Assembly: GCF_041146395.1 (NCBI RefSeq) | Contig: NC_090990.1 | Location: forward strand, 44,464,001 to 44,528,000 | Direction: 5' to 3' | Length of the DNA stretch: 64,000 nt | Source of the DNA: Eulemur rufifrons | Lineage: Eukaryota; Chordata; Mammalia; Primates; Lemuridae | Shown here: piece after piece, positions 31,330 through 43,160 of the stretch | Position numbering within the stretch: position 1 is the stretch's first letter | How the letters are laid out: each line of letters starts with the position of its first letter | Translations under genes and position numbers: made by a program | Notes under the pieces: generated by a model | Told to the model about the DNA's origin: nothing | Databases searched by the model: none | The model's input: the letters and a program-made list of their open reading frames with translations, nothing else

Positions 31330-34085
31330 TTATTTTGAATTTTTGTGCTCACTTTCATACTGTGAGGGTGGCCTAGGGTTTTTGTTTCTCATGTTATCCA
31401 TGTTTCATTTTTGTAACATGTTACCCCAGCTTTTTAAATAATGTGGAGAGCATTTCTTCTTCCTCTAGATTCTGAAATACTTTGGAATGATCTGTTCCTT
31501 GAACATTTGTTAGAACTTTCCAGTATAATCATTTGGACTTGAAGTTTTATTTGAGAGATGATTTTTAACTCCTGACTCAATTCCTTTAATGGTAATAAAT
31601 GTATTAAGATTTCTTGAGTCAGTTTTGGTAAGTTCTGTTTTTCTAATAAATTATCTATACCATCTAAATTTTCAGATTACTGGCATATTATCTTTTTATT
31701 TTTTTCTATTAATGTTTGCTTTATCTATTGCTATAACCTCTATTTTCATTTATTTATCTTTTCTCCTTTTTTCCTGCTCGCTCTTGCCAGTTTTTCCATT
31801 CCATTTGTTTTTTCATAGTGCCATGTTTGGATTCTGTTGAGTCCCTGAATTTTATCTTGGTATTTTACATCTTATATCTGCTTTTATCTTTATTACTCCT
31901 TTTTTATATTTCTTTCAGTTTAACCTATTACTCTTTTTCACAAATTCCTAAATTGGCTGGTTAAGTTATTAATTTTCAGGCAAACTTCTTTTCCAATAAA
32001 AGGTTTTAAAACTCTAAATTTCTCTCTAAATACCGCTTAACCCATATGATCTCCACTTATTTTATAAAGCATTCTACCTCTCCCTCTTCTTATATAAATA
32101 CATAGAATTGAATTTGTTGATTGTATTTACACTCTTTGATTTGTCAGTAGTAGTAATAATAGATATTTATGCTTATAATTTACATGTTTCTTCCAATTCT
32201 GAAAGTGAAATTTTTAAATAGAATTGTCTTTTCTCAAGTGCTTCTTTTAAATATCTGGGAGCTCTTGTTTCAGATATTTATCACTATGTTGTTTGGTTCA
32301 TAAAATTTTATAATTGGTGGTTTTCTTCTTGGATTGAGTATTTTGTCATTGTGAAATGTTCTTTGTATTGTTTGATATTTTTGATCTTACATTGTACTTT
32401 GGTATTTATAGTGTTTAAAAATTTTTTGATTGTATTAATTGTTTCTTTGTAGAACTTTTTAAAAAGAAAGTTTTATCACATTGAAGCAATATGAATTATA
32501 AACAAGATATAGCTTAGTTTCAACCACAATGTGATTATTCTTATCTTTTAAGTAGTTATGGAATTCAGCCCATTCACATTCGATGTAATAATGAAATGAT
32601 TTATTTTATTTTGTCTATCTTACTTTCTATTTATATTACATCACCCCTTTCCTTCTGCCTTCCCCACCCGTTAAAAAAATTTTGTTTGGTTTAGTTTGGT
32701 TTCATTGGCTTGTTAATTTTCTCTTTATTCTCTTTTATTCCTCATTATGTTGAGAGTTCTACTAAGCTTTTTGTTTCCCCTAGTGATTACATTCTCATTC
32801 CTTACAACCTATAATAAACTTGTATTCTGTCCAAACATTTATATGTATTACAAGATACTTTTCCTGTGTACCCCTTCTCTAGTCTCTGACTTTGAGGTTT
32901 TTCTTACATAATATTTTCAGTTCCAGGTTATTACTAAGTTTTTCCTTATAGTATAGCATGCCTGTTTTGTTTTAAGAAAACTCAATATTACAAATTCCTG
33001 CTTACATTATCAACATCTATTTAGATTTAAATATGTGTGTATTTATGTGTATATATGTATGCATATGTATATATGTGCAAGCATATTTATACACATATAT
33101 TCATATATTTGTACATACATGAGAGGGAATGTCAGTGTCTACTGATTCCTCCAATCTTTGATTTCTACCGTTTTGAAATAGCTGCTCTGGACTAATTGTT
33201 ATTTGGTTATGTTCTTTCTCAAGTATTGTCCTCAAAGAGTGTATATGGGAAGTTTACTTTCTGAATCCTTGCATGTTGAAAATGTTTTTCTTTTTCCCCT
33301 GACAGCTGAATAATATTTTGTCTGGGTATAGGATTCTTGGATCAGTTTTTCTTTTCAGTCTGTACATTATTCCAATGTCTGAAACATTCCAAAGTTATAG
33401 ATGAGAATTCCTTTAGCTAGTCTGAATCCCTTGCCTTGGTAAATAACTTATTCTTTCTGTCTGGAAGCTTGTATAATTTTCTGTTTACTCTTGAAATTCA
33501 AGTATTTCCTGAATTCACTTCCTGAACGTAACGAGGCTTTTAATCTGCAGGCTTACGTTTTACTTCAGCTCAGTATAATAAAATATCTAGCACTGTATTT
33601 GTGTAATTATAATATCTCCCTCATCTCTTAATCTTTTCTTTCTTTTTTCTTTCTCTCTTTCTCTTTTTAAAATTTTCTGGAATTCCTGTTATTCTCATGC
33701 GAGGCTCCTGGATCTGTCCTCCAAGCCTCTTATCTCTTCCATCATTGTTTCTGTCTCTTTGTTATTTTGCTACCTGTAGTAAATATTTCATTTACTTGGT
33801 CTTCCAGAATATTCATTTGATTTTCATCAATGCCAGTGATTTTTTAATTCTTCTTTGGAAATTTTAAATTTAAACTTAAATTCGGTGTTTATAGTTCCAG
33901 AAAGTCTTTCTTGTGTTCTTCTGATTTCTCATTGTTTTTGTTCTTGATGTGTTCTTCCAATTTTTTCTTCATTTCTACTTTACTGGGACTTGCCCCTTAG
34001 AGATGTTCTATGTGATCTTCTTTCAGGTGAACTAGTCTCCCTAAATTACTTATTATTTTTGTTTTGCCTACTCTTTGATTTATGT
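31330..34085 (-). mobile_element. Ancient L1M/HAL1-type LINE, strongly diverged
   Basis: T-rich sequence with reversed L1 words such as GAACATTTGTTAGAACTTTC, TTGGACTTGAAGTTTTATTT, CTCGCTCTTGCCAGTTTTTC, CTCCTGGATCTGTCCTCCAA and TCTTCCATCATTGTTTCTGT. It reads as reversed ORF2 (left) to ORF1 (right). It may be one copy or two joined copies. The AT-rich tract at 33033-33121 lies inside. Confidence 0.65.
33033..33121. repeat. AT/GT-rich low-complexity tract
   Basis: About 90 bases of TATATG, GTGTAT and ATACAT steps, an old degenerate dinucleotide repeat. Confidence 0.7.
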
Positions 34086-34900
34086 TATTTTGATCTTCAT
34101 ATAGGTTTTCAGAGTTCTATTTGGCATTAACAAATCTGAAAGCAGTGAAAGGTACAGAAGTTCCTGTCCTGGCATTCTGGCTGGCAGTGAACCAACCAGC
34201 CAACAGTGAGTGGCCCCTTCTCTCCTCTTAGAGTGACCTGGGCAGAAGCAGCATTCCTTTCTGGCTGCTGACCTTAGGGTCAGCCTGTAATGCAGCCCCT
34301 GACTCTCTAAGGGACCATCTCTAATTCTAATCCTACAAACCAAGGAAGCGGGGCATGACACAATGGGCTGGTTAGGTACAGCTTGCCTGAAGGTTAATAG
34401 CTATGGGGGAGGTCATGTTGCCCACTGAAATATTTAATACTTTGGGGAATGTCAAAACCCTGGTCTGAATAGAAGCCTCAGGGAGAGGCAAACCCTTTGT
34501 TCTGCTATTGGCACCTTGCCTTTACCCACTAACAGGATAAACAAAGTCCCATGCTTTCTCTCCTGGTGATTCTAGAGAACCTGTGGCCTCAGATGCACTC
34601 TCTAAACTTTGCAAATTTTGCTGCTTAAAAGCTCATCCATATAATCCACCAGTTTGATTTAAAGAGACCCAAATGAATTGGACCCTAATGGTGTTTGAAT
34701 AATCCTGATGGAGGATGGAGTTGCCAAAGGCATGTGTAGCTGTAAAATTTCTTGCCTCATTTTCCCTCCAAGCATACTCTCTGGCCACTTACTCTAACTT
34801 GACAGCAAGGACTGAGACATCCCTATCCTTCCTTTTATTGGGAGAAAAAGTCTACTTGGAATAACTTAGTTATACTGTGAAGTGCTGAGTTGTTTAACTC
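34086..34900. other. Non-coding; no recognised family
   Basis: GC content rises relative to the L1 block on the left. A 93-codon minus-strand frame at 34080-34361 has no domain. It may be a decayed LTR, because an LTR follows directly, but no landmark supports that. Confidence 0.4.
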
Positions 34901-34904
34901 TTGC

Positions 34905-35460
34905 TCTATTACAAACCACAATGAGTGCTCAGTAGTTTAACACGGTCATTTACTTGGCTCTGGGTGGCTCATTAGGCTATGATCTAGTGTGTGATCCTCT
35001 GGTCTCAGTTGGACTCACCCACTGGGCTCTTGGCTGCCTGATCCAGGTTGATCCAAGACAACCTGGGGGTGTTTGACCCCGATTCGGCTTGGCTGGTTAT
35101 TGCTTTGCTCCACGTAGCTCTTACTTACCCTCCTCATGGGACCAGTGAGCTAGCTGAGCATGATCTGCTCATGGCAATGCCAGAGGTGCAAGAGAACAAG
35201 CAGAAACACATAAAAATCTCTTGATTTATGACTGGGAACTGGCATGCAATCACTCTTGCTTCATTCTTTTGAGCAAATCCAGTCACATGACAGAATCCAA
35301 AGTCTAGAGCTGAGAAACGAGGTCCTGCCCACAGCATGGTGAGGTGGGAGGAGGAAATCGCGGCACTTCTCAGTTACACGGCAAAGGATGTGGACGTGCG
35401 GAGGGATGGAGACTGCGGCCAAGAACTCAGCCTTCCTCAGCTGTTCAAAACTACAGCGCA
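34905..35460 (-). mobile_element. MLT1J/K-like solo LTR (ERVL-MaLR)
   Basis: Reversed LTR order: TTGCTCTATTACAAACCACA, AGTTTAACACGGTCATTTAC, GTTGATCCAAGACAACCTGG, GGCAATGCCAGAGGTGCAAG, ATCCAGTCACATGACAGAAT and GGCAAAGGATGTGGACGTGC. It ends near AACTCAGCCTTCCTCAGCTG. No internal retroviral sequence is attached. Confidence 0.75.
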
Positions 35461-35469
35461 GTATTTCCA

Positions 35470-35690
35470 ACTTCTAATGGTACCTCAAGGGAGAGAGCCC
35501 TGAGTTGAGTTTGAAGGTGGTAGGGAAACTTGCACAGAGGAGCTGACATTGGAACTGGGCCATAAGGATGACTTGGAATTTGCCAAGTAGACAAGGATGA
35601 GTGAAAGGAGCAGTAATTGATTAACATGGAAGGAACAGTCAGAGTAGAGGCACAGCAGTCTGCAAGTATGAATGGGGCACTTGGGGACTG
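35470..35690 (-). mobile_element. L2 LINE fragment
   Basis: GAGGAGCTGACATTGGAACT, GGGCCATAAGGATGACTTGG, GGAAGGAACAGTCAGAGTAG and GTCTGCAAGTATGAATGGGG match reversed L2. Confidence 0.7.
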
Positions 35691-36045
35691 AGGGGTGGTC
35701 CTGTGTGCCTGGATCGTTGGGAACAATTCCTCCACACTGTATTTTGCTCCATAGTATTTCTCTTTCCTAAAAAGTTGGCATTTCAGACATTGTGCCAGGA
35801 GGAGTTAGCCTATTGTGTACTCTTCAGAACATATCACATAGGTGGCCGCCTTCGTTATACATTAAAAAAAATCTTGCTTAAATAAGATGACTAATCTAGC
35901 ATCTATGAAATTAAGTTTCCACTGGTGCTAGCACGCCTTCAATATATTTGTGCTATTTAGCACAGCTCAATGTGTTCTGCCATCTGTATCATATCTAAAA
36001 AATCATTAATGATAAATAATAATTGTTGGCTTTCAAAAGACATTG
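35691..36045. other. Non-coding, no recognised feature
   Basis: Unique-looking AT-rich DNA with no assigned element. Confidence 0.4.
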
Positions 36046-36049
36046 AGGC

Positions 36050-36345
36050 CTTACTCAGTGCCACCTCTTCTGTGGAGCCCTCCTGGATATACCCTGCCCC
36101 CGCCACCAGATTACATCAGGTTCTCCTGCTAAAGGCGCTCATTTCCCCCCCTACTTCCTTTAGAACATTTTATGGTTATTTGTTGGTATCTGATTTTAGT
36201 TGTGATTGATCAGTTTCTGTCTCCCCAATTAAACTTTCAGCTTCTGTAACAGGAGAGGATCAAGTCTTTTTCATAGCACTGGTTCCCTGGGGCACAGCAT
36301 AGTTCTGGCAGTATAGTAACTGAATGCTAAATATTTATGGAGTGT
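36050..36345 (+). mobile_element. L2 LINE 3' part
   Basis: CAGTGCCACCTCTTCTGTGG, AGCCCTCCTGGATATACCCT, CCAATTAAACTTTCAGCTTC and CTGAATGCTAAATATTTATG follow L2 to its end. Confidence 0.75.
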
Positions 36346-36494
36346 GTTAGGGAACGCGTAGATCTACGAGGTACACCTAGAATGTTGCACCTGTGAGATG
36401 GGTTTTGGGCAATATTTAAAACCGTACGATCTCCTCAGGTTTACCGTTCCCCTGTGAGGAGGTAGACAAACCATATTCATTCTTTAATGCTCCC

Positions 36495-36800
36495 ATCCTG
36501 TCAGTATTTATTGTGGCTTGACATGCACCTGAATGTGGACGAGATACTGGTGACACAGAGATAAGTAGGGCTGGTTTTGTTCTGACGGGGTTTATTAATA
36601 TATCAGAGATTGATATAGCAGATTTTATTTTATAAAGTTTGCCTGGGATACAATAGGGAGAACAGATTAGAAGGCAGTAGTACTATAGGGAAGATGTATA
36701 AAGAAGGAATTAATTACATAGCGTGATAAGGGCTATGACAGAAAATGTACTTCATGCCCTGGGTACTCCTCCATCAGAAGAGCAGTACCTAACCCAGAGC
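36495..36800 (-). mobile_element. L2-like LINE fragment, diverged
   Basis: CAGTATTTATTGTGGCTTGA, CATGCACCTGAATGTGGACG, GAGATACTGGTGACACAGAG and TAGCGTGATAAGGGCTATGA are in reversed L2 order. Confidence 0.55.
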
Positions 36801-37070
36801 TGGAGTCTCAGCCGAGGCTAAAGGAAGAGTGTGAGTTACAAGGGTGAGGAAACCAGGAAGAGTTTTCCCAACTTCCCTACCCTAATAGGGGTAGGACAAA
36901 GGCACGGAAGTGTGTAAAAACGTGACTTTTTTGGGAAAACTTCAAATAATTTTTTATGGTTGGAATGTAAAATATTAAGGATGAATTAATGAGAAATGAA
37001 GCTGGAAAGGAAAATACCTTCCAGCATTCAAGTCTTTCACCCATTGAGTTATTATTTATATCTGGCACTT
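36801..37070. other. Non-coding, no recognised feature
   Basis: Short AT-rich interval, nothing assigned. Confidence 0.4.
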
Positions 37071-37074
37071 TTAA

Positions 37075-37465
37075 AAACTTTTTTATTAGAGAGAATTTTG
37101 AACATGTAAAAAAAGTAGACAGAGTAGCAGAAGGGAACACCCACACTCAGCCCCACAGGCAACAGCAATCCATGGCTAATCCTGCCCTAACCACAATGCC
37201 ATTCAATTCCCCTTCTCGTGTTATTTTGAAGCAAATCCCAAATATCCTATTATTTCATACTTGAAATTTTCAGTATGTATCTCTAAATGATAGAGAGCCC
37301 CTTTTTGGCTTTTTTTTTTTTTTTTTTTTTTTGACGATAGGGTCTTACTATATTTCCCGGGCTGGCCTCAAACTCCTAGACTTCAGGCAATCCTCCTGCC
37401 CCCATGCCTGGCTAGGAGCCTTTTTTAACATAACTACAACTGCCAATATGATATCTAAAATTTAA
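37075..37465 (-). mobile_element. Ancient repeat (same family as 17272), split by an Alu monomer
   Basis: Left part: TAGAGAGAATTTTGAACATG, CCACAATGCCATTCAATTCC, TTATTTTGAAGCAAATCCCA and CAGTATGTATCTCTAAATGA. Right part after the insertion: TTTTTTAACATAACTACAAC, TGCCAATATGATATCTAAAA. The two parts join when the Alu is removed. The family name is unsure and the strand is a guess. Confidence 0.6.
37310..37414 (-). mobile_element. Alu left-monomer-like (FLAM) insertion with internal deletion
   Basis: A run of 23 T is followed by GATAGGGTCTTACTATATTT, GGCTGGCCTCAAACTCCTAG and AATCCTCCTGCCCCC, ATGCCTGGCT. About 40 bases of the left arm (the CTCGGCCTCCCAAAGTGCTG region) are missing. The flanking words GAGCCCCTTTTT and GAGCCTTTTTT look like a decayed target-site duplication. 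Confidence 0.8.
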
Positions 37466-38435
37466 TAATAATTAATTGAGATTATCCCTGTTATAATTTT
37501 TAACTTTCTCACACATACATATAGATATAAATACAAATATTCATAAACACAGTTTGATCAGGATCCAAATAAAGGGCCGAGACTTTTGAAAGTGAAAAAA
37601 GATGCTATCAATAATTAACGGGTACATATGGAGATTTTTGATCTGCATAGGGATGTATAATTATCTATATTGGTTTCTTCCACTTTTTCAATACTACTGC
37701 AGATATCTGGTCAGGTATTCAGCAAAATGTATAGGAAACCTAGCTCATACTATTGGTTCTTCCTCTCTCCCATTTTCGTAGGTCTCTCTGCTCCCTGGTG
37801 TGCAAATGGACATACTCAGCAGAGAAAGGCTGGGATGACAGTTTCTGGAAGATGGTTGGTTTGGAAGACTTTGTTGCAGATAATTACAGCAAAATAGGTA
37901 AAAGAATAAAAAAATCATAAATGATCATGTGCATGTATGTATGAGGATATCGGTGGGGAGTTTCTTGTTATTGTTGTTTGTATTTTTGTTTCTTGTTTTT
38001 GTATGAATTAATATACAGGAACACAGCCCAGTTTTTCTAGGAGAGGTAAGTCCGTTATGACGGGATGGCTATGATTCGGAGGCCCTTGCCTTAGGGCTTA
38101 TATGAACTGAGCAGAGATATATGCTGTGAAAATCTGCATTAACCTATAGAATCAGAAATTGGGCTAGACCAAGGGAGATGCGTGGGGCAGCCAAGAATAG
38201 CATAATCAAGGGGCTGTGTACGGACTGTTTCCAGTCAGTGCTAGGAAAACAGTTTTGTGAATTAGGTTCACGGCACAAAGCAAGGCTGTGGACAGGAAAG
38301 GATAAAACTGAAAAGATCAAAACTAGAAGAATTAGGAACAAGACAGCAACAAGAACATGAGCCAGTGGTTCCTGACTCAGGCCTTAGGGCCCCGGACTCC
38401 CAGTTTTACCTGGCGATGACTAGGTAGTAATGCAC
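37466..38435. other. Non-coding, no recognised feature
   Basis: About 1 kb of unique-looking sequence with frames of 60-75 codons only. Confidence 0.45.
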
Positions 38436-38439
38436 ACCT

Positions 38440-38612
38440 CTGTGTCCCAGGCATGTTTCTTTGTGTGCTTTCACATACCTTGTTTCATGTAGTTCTCACA
38501 ACCACTGACAAAAGCACTGTTACCCTGTTTACAGACAAGAATCAGATTAGTAACTGGTCTAACTATGTGCAGAACCAATAAGTAAGTCCAGATTGAAACC
38601 CTCCCAATGGGA
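38440..38612 (-). mobile_element. MIR SINE
   Basis: TCCCAGGCATGTTTCTTTGT, TTTCATGTAGTTCTCACAAC, TTACCCTGTTTACAGACAAG and ACCAATAAGTAAGTCCAGAT follow reversed MIR. Confidence 0.7.
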
Positions 38613-38784
38613 GGTCCTAGCAGGAACTGACATTTTACTGGAATTCAAATTTCAGCCTCAGTTACTTAATTGTTTAAGTGATTTTTAAAATGTATATGCC
38701 TCCCCAAAAAGTTAGTTTTTCTTGACTGAGTGGTCCCATGGTATGTTGAAAATAACTTTATTATAGTACATATTGATTACCTGT

Positions 38785-38905
38785 TTATGTGTCTTGATTC
38801 TACACTAGACTGTGAGCTCCTTGACATAAGAATTTTCAGTTATTTACTTTTGTGTTACTGGTACTAGCATGGCATATTTTCACAGCTAAATTACTACTTG
38901 ATTAA
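38785..38905 (+). mobile_element. L2 LINE 3' end
   Basis: TACACTAGACTGTGAGCTCC, TTGACATAAGAATTTTCAGT and a degraded tail match the L2 end. Confidence 0.7.
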
Positions 38906-38989
38906 TAAGCAATTAAATTAATGATTGAGGTAGTTGGTACTGGGAAGCTGGCACTCTTTGCTTTCAAAAGCTGTAAAGATATTTACTGA

Positions 38990-39680
38990 TTTTAGCATCA
39001 TCTTTGGCAACTTGGGTCTAACTCTGATTTTCTGCTTTTTTTTTTTTTTTTACATTTTTCTGCTCTTTTTCCCACCTCACACAATACACATGTTTAATTA
39101 GTATATTAGGTCTCCTAATAGAGCAATGCCTACAAGAAATATTCATTACAAGTCCATAATGTTAATCTAGCAGAAAATTTCCAGAGTAACTTTATTAGAT
39201 TTTGCCTGTTAAGTTAATGGATTTTTAATGGGTGTCCTAAGGAGACATATCATTAAGCAGAATATTGCTGTACATGAATTAAAACATATCCATTCATCAA
39301 AATTAATTGTGTGATGTTTCCTTTGATTTTCATTTCTGGTGACTTGTGCTTAATGTTTCAGTCTGAACTCCAAGCAGAAGGTATTTGAGAGGATGTTTGT
39401 TCTGTGTTATGACTTTCAGAAATTCCTCTGGAAGGTACCTCCAGACATTCTTTAGCAATTCTTGGAACTATGAAAAATGAATCTCGGAAGCCTCCCTATG
39501 AAGTGTTAAACACTCCAGTGGCCTCATTGCCCGTCAAGATGTGGGCAACATAGTACAAAACCTTTTAGCAGATTTGAGCATTGAGTGTCGTGGATTTGAG
39601 CATTAATACAATTACCATAATTCGCTCCATGTGGAGCTTTTAGCCAAGTCTTTACCAGCCTTCCTGGGCTCATGCAGTAA
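38990..39680. promoter_or_regulatory. Candidate enhancer-like block, AT-rich and repeat-free
   Basis: Apart from a poly-T run at 39037-39052 there is no repeat in 700 bases. TAATTA is at 39095-39100, AATTAATTG near 39301-39309, and several ATTA cores lie between. Further words such as GCCTGTTAAGTTAATGGATT and CATAATTCGCTCCATGTGGA look like preserved unique DNA. Absence of ancient repeats over this length in a repeat-dense window is suggestive of constraint; direct conservation is not visible. Confidence 0.35.
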
Positions 39681-40585
39681 ATAAATGCTTTCCCCGAAAA
39701 CTGAACACCTCAGCAACTGATGGTCTTATGGAGGAATATTTTTGAAATAAATTATTTACGAAGTGTAAGTTAAGGATCAAATGCAATATTTATATGGTGC
39801 ATTTCAAGGACAGGGGAAAAAATTTACAATGTTGTAAGTAACTACATGCAAGTTTCCAAAGCTAAAATGTTACTCCCTTATGCCTTTATTCAAGGGAATA
39901 TTTGGATGGTTTGGTTTGGGAACATTATACAAAGTAAGGAAAAAATAGTTTGTGAATCAAAAGAATATCATGAACATTTCTTTAGAATTGAAACTACACT
40001 AGTTGATTTAATGTTCAGAGATGATGGAGAAAGCCCAAATGTAGTTTTTTGGTAGGGGGATTATATACCCCTACCAATAAAATGATCTGTGTCCAATAAA
40101 ATGATCTGTGTCCATAAATTTTGACCTTCAGTTCCATGTGAATCATTCCCAGGTTACCTATCTAATCCTAAACATCTATGAAATGCAAACAGGAAGGAAG
40201 AGATCAGCAGGGAAAAGGGACCCTTAGGAAGATAAGCAACATCCCACCTGTTCTAATCGATTATCCAGGCTCTCTTTCAGCATGTCCCAGTTGCCTTTAT
40301 ACTTCCTGGGAAAAGTGCTTTGTTGTATTATTGGGGTAGGCCACTTTATGAAAATTCATGTGTGCAACATGGCTGAATTATAGCGTGATTATTTGCATTA
40401 CTGAGAGAACTTTGTTATATTAATATAAAAGAATTCAGTGTGTTAGCTTGTACATCGTTCCTTATTTGGGATCGGGGAAGCCAGGCAAAGAACAAATGTA
40501 AAGCCCAAGTAGAAAGAGTTACTGACTGTTAAGTGAGAGGCAGAAGTGAACATAAAGCATAAAGATAAAGCATATTTGGAAGAAG
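39681..40585. other. Non-coding; hairpin and 19-base tandem duplication at 40049-40111
   Basis: Arms TTGGTAGGGG (40049-40058) and CCCCTACCAA (40068-40077) form a perfect 10-base inverted repeat with a 9-base loop. CCAATAAAATGATCTGTGT is repeated exactly at 40074-40092 and 40093-40111. No gene or transposon was recognised. Confidence 0.6.
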
Positions 40586-40589
40586 ACAG

Positions 40590-40735
40590 TTTCTTGAGGG
40601 CAGGGAGGCTGTTTTTTTAAACTGGCTTCCTCTCCCCCTATGAGACTATATTTTAAGCATCAGTCACCATGGGCACAACCACCTGGCACATAGTAGATAC
40701 TGATGAAATATTTGTTGAATGAGTAAATATATGTT
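40590..40735 (+). mobile_element. L2 LINE 3' end
   Basis: TTCTTGAGGGCAGGGAGGCT, ACCTGGCACATAGTAGATAC and GAAATATTTGTTGAATGAGT are canonical L2 end words. Confidence 0.85.
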
Positions 40736-41505
40736 TGAGTGAAGGATTTGATAAATAAGTCTCTTTTTGGCTTCGTTTGTCTCTAACACTCAGTAGACCT
40801 TCCATAAATTCTCTGTATTAAATGGTACTACTAGGTGACAGAGAGACTGCTAATATATTTCATAAATTTCGTGTTCACAGTCATCTTTGACTGATACCTT
40901 CTACTTAAGAAGGGACCCCTGTGGAAGATATACCCCAAATTGAATGATAGCTGTGGTCCAACTTCACTCCTGTAGCAAATCTCTCAGGGACTTTTCCATG
41001 CTAGGAAATATTACAGACTCCTTTACAGAAAAACAACAACCACTTATTTTAGAAAGGTTGGGACTTGCACTTTTCCATACAGTAAAATAAACCCAACAGT
41101 AACTGAAGGTGCATTTTAGATATTTTTGTCCTGTGGGTTTAAAATTGTAAATAAAGAATCTTGACTAATAACATAAATGTGCTAGTACTCACCACTGTTT
41201 TGCTCTGAGGTCAAACCAGTTGAGGACAATTCACAGAGCCACCTGAAGCAAAGTGCAGTATTGGCTTTGGTCAGTCTGAATTAAAGAGCATGGGGGGGAG
41301 AGGCAGTGTCCTATTTCTTTTTGGAATCTGGCTAGACCTTGGGGACCTGCATGAAACTGATTTAGCCAGTCACTGGCAGGCCAAGAAGCTGGGACAAAGA
41401 GAAAAGAAACCTACCTGTACCTGCTTAAAGCAAGCTTCACTTGATCTGCTTGATTTATGAACTCAGAGATCTCACTGGCCTGAGGACAGGTGGTTTAGGA
41501 GAGAG
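40736..41505. other. Non-coding, no recognised feature
   Basis: No element or gene recognised in about 770 bases. Confidence 0.45.
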
Positions 41506-41507
41506 TC

Positions 41508-41885
41508 TGTCTTAGCCCATTTTCTGCTGCTATAATAGAATACCTGAGTCTGTGTAGTTTATAATGAACAGAAATTAATTTGGCTCATGGTTCTGGAGGC
41601 TGGGAAGTCCAAGGGCAGGGTGCTGGTGGGTGCTTTCCTGCTATGTCATCCCACTATGGAAGGCAGAATGGCAAGAGAGCATGCATGTGGCAGTGAGAGA
41701 GGACAAGAGGGGACTGAACTCACTTTTATCAGGAGCCTACTCCCGAGATAACAACATTAATCCATTCGTGAGGGCAAAGCCCTTATGGCCTAATCACCTT
41801 TTAAAGGTCCTGCCTCTTAATATGATCGCAGGGGCAATTAAATTTCAACATGAGTTCTTGCGGAGGGCAGAGACACATGCCAGGC
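41508..41885 (-). mobile_element. MLT1/MST-type solo LTR (ERVL-MaLR)
   Basis: Reversed LTR order: CTGTCTTAGCCCATTTTCTG, CTGCTATAATAGAATACCTG, GGCTCATGGTTCTGGAGGCT, AATCCATTCGTGAGGGCAAA, GGCCTAATCACCTTTTAAAG and AATTTCAACATGAGTTCTTG. No internal retroviral sequence is attached. The 125-codon plus-strand frame over it is not a gene. Confidence 0.88.
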
Positions 41886-42715
41886 CAGCAGTGACTCCAT
41901 TTGAAGGCTGTGGTCCCACTTTCTGTTTAACATGGACTCATGGATGTTACATTCTTTCAAGTCTCAGAGATCAGCTAAATGATCTCTCCTGTATGTGGAA
42001 TAAGTGAGAGTATAGGAGCAGGAGATGGGAGTGTTCATATCAGTGCTGCTGCTGCTCCGTCTTGGGGGAGAGAAGAGAACATTCCCTTGTGGAAGCGTAC
42101 CTAAGGGGTTTCCACCAACACTGCATCATGACCAGTGTTGGACGCCTGCATCAGCAATGCCATCTATGGTTGTGGGGTATTATAAAATCCTTTTTAAACT
42201 ATTAATACTCAGTGTTCTGATTTTCCCAGTAGAACTGGACTTGTTTACAAGGACTCACCCATTCACTCTTTAGTATGGGAGGCTTGTTTTCACTTTGATG
42301 TGAAGGAGCCGAGCAATTCACTGTTATCATTTCTGTCCTCAGAGCTCTGCTGACCTGCTGCTGCTATGTGTCATGTGATACAGGTGCTGTTTATACTAAC
42401 TTATATTGGGAGGGCTGGAGGAATCTTTGGCCACAGGTAATTTCAGCCATTTCTAGGCTATCTGGGGCCTGTCACACCGTTGCCTCCCGTGTCCTGAGGG
42501 AGGCCATCCCCATGGTTCTCTGGACCAGGCTTTGCCTTTGCCCTTCACCCTGAGCTTTTGGTCTCACCCCAACATTTTATCGCCCTTTTTTTTTTTATTT
42601 CTGTCCAAGTGATAGAACAAGGTCTTTCCAGTACTTGAAGGCAAGTACATATCTTCTGAGTATTGAACTGCCTTAATTTACCCTTTAAAATCAAATTTGG
42701 CCTGATGGAGAATGG
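41886..42715. other. Non-coding, no recognised feature
   Basis: Unique-looking sequence with one T-run near 42587-42596. Frames of 61-105 codons have no domain. Confidence 0.45.
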
Positions 42716-42719
42716 CCTG

Positions 42720-43160
42720 GAGGTCTCTGTGCAGTCATTCGTGCATCCAGCCGGGGGCTGGGCTAAGGACTGGGGATGCAAAAGAGAATCCAGTGTGGCC
42801 CATGCCCTTGGGGATTTCATGTCTGCTGGGGGAGGGGTGGGTACATGAGTCAGCAATCTCATAGTTTTCCAATAAGCCTACAGATGTGCAAAGTACTATA
42901 TGGAGAAGCAGGGCAGGAGGTCACGGGCACGGGTGGTGTTATCAGAAAGTATTCTCGTGACATGGCATTTGAGATGTGTTTGTACAGTATGAATGGGAAT
43001 TTATCAGGAAAATGGGGGAAATGCAGAAGAAACAGCACGGGTGTAGGCATGAAAGTATGTGGGGTGTCCGAGAACTGTTAGGTGTGGCTGTGGGTCAGTA
43101 GACCTGGAGTGAGGTGAGGAGGAGTGGTGGAAGGCGGGGCAGAAGAGGGAGCTAGGGGCT
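42720..43160 (-). mobile_element. L2 LINE fragment
   Basis: GGCTAAGGACTGGGGATGCA, CATGCCCTTGGGGATTTCAT, then after a gap GAAACAGCACGGGTGTAGGC and GGTCAGTAGACCTGGAGTGA follow reversed L2. The middle is poorly preserved. Confidence 0.65.

Noticed and set aside
41630..42007. 125-codon plus-strand frame
   Set aside because: Most of it lies in a reversed MaLR LTR and it carries no retroviral or cellular protein pattern.
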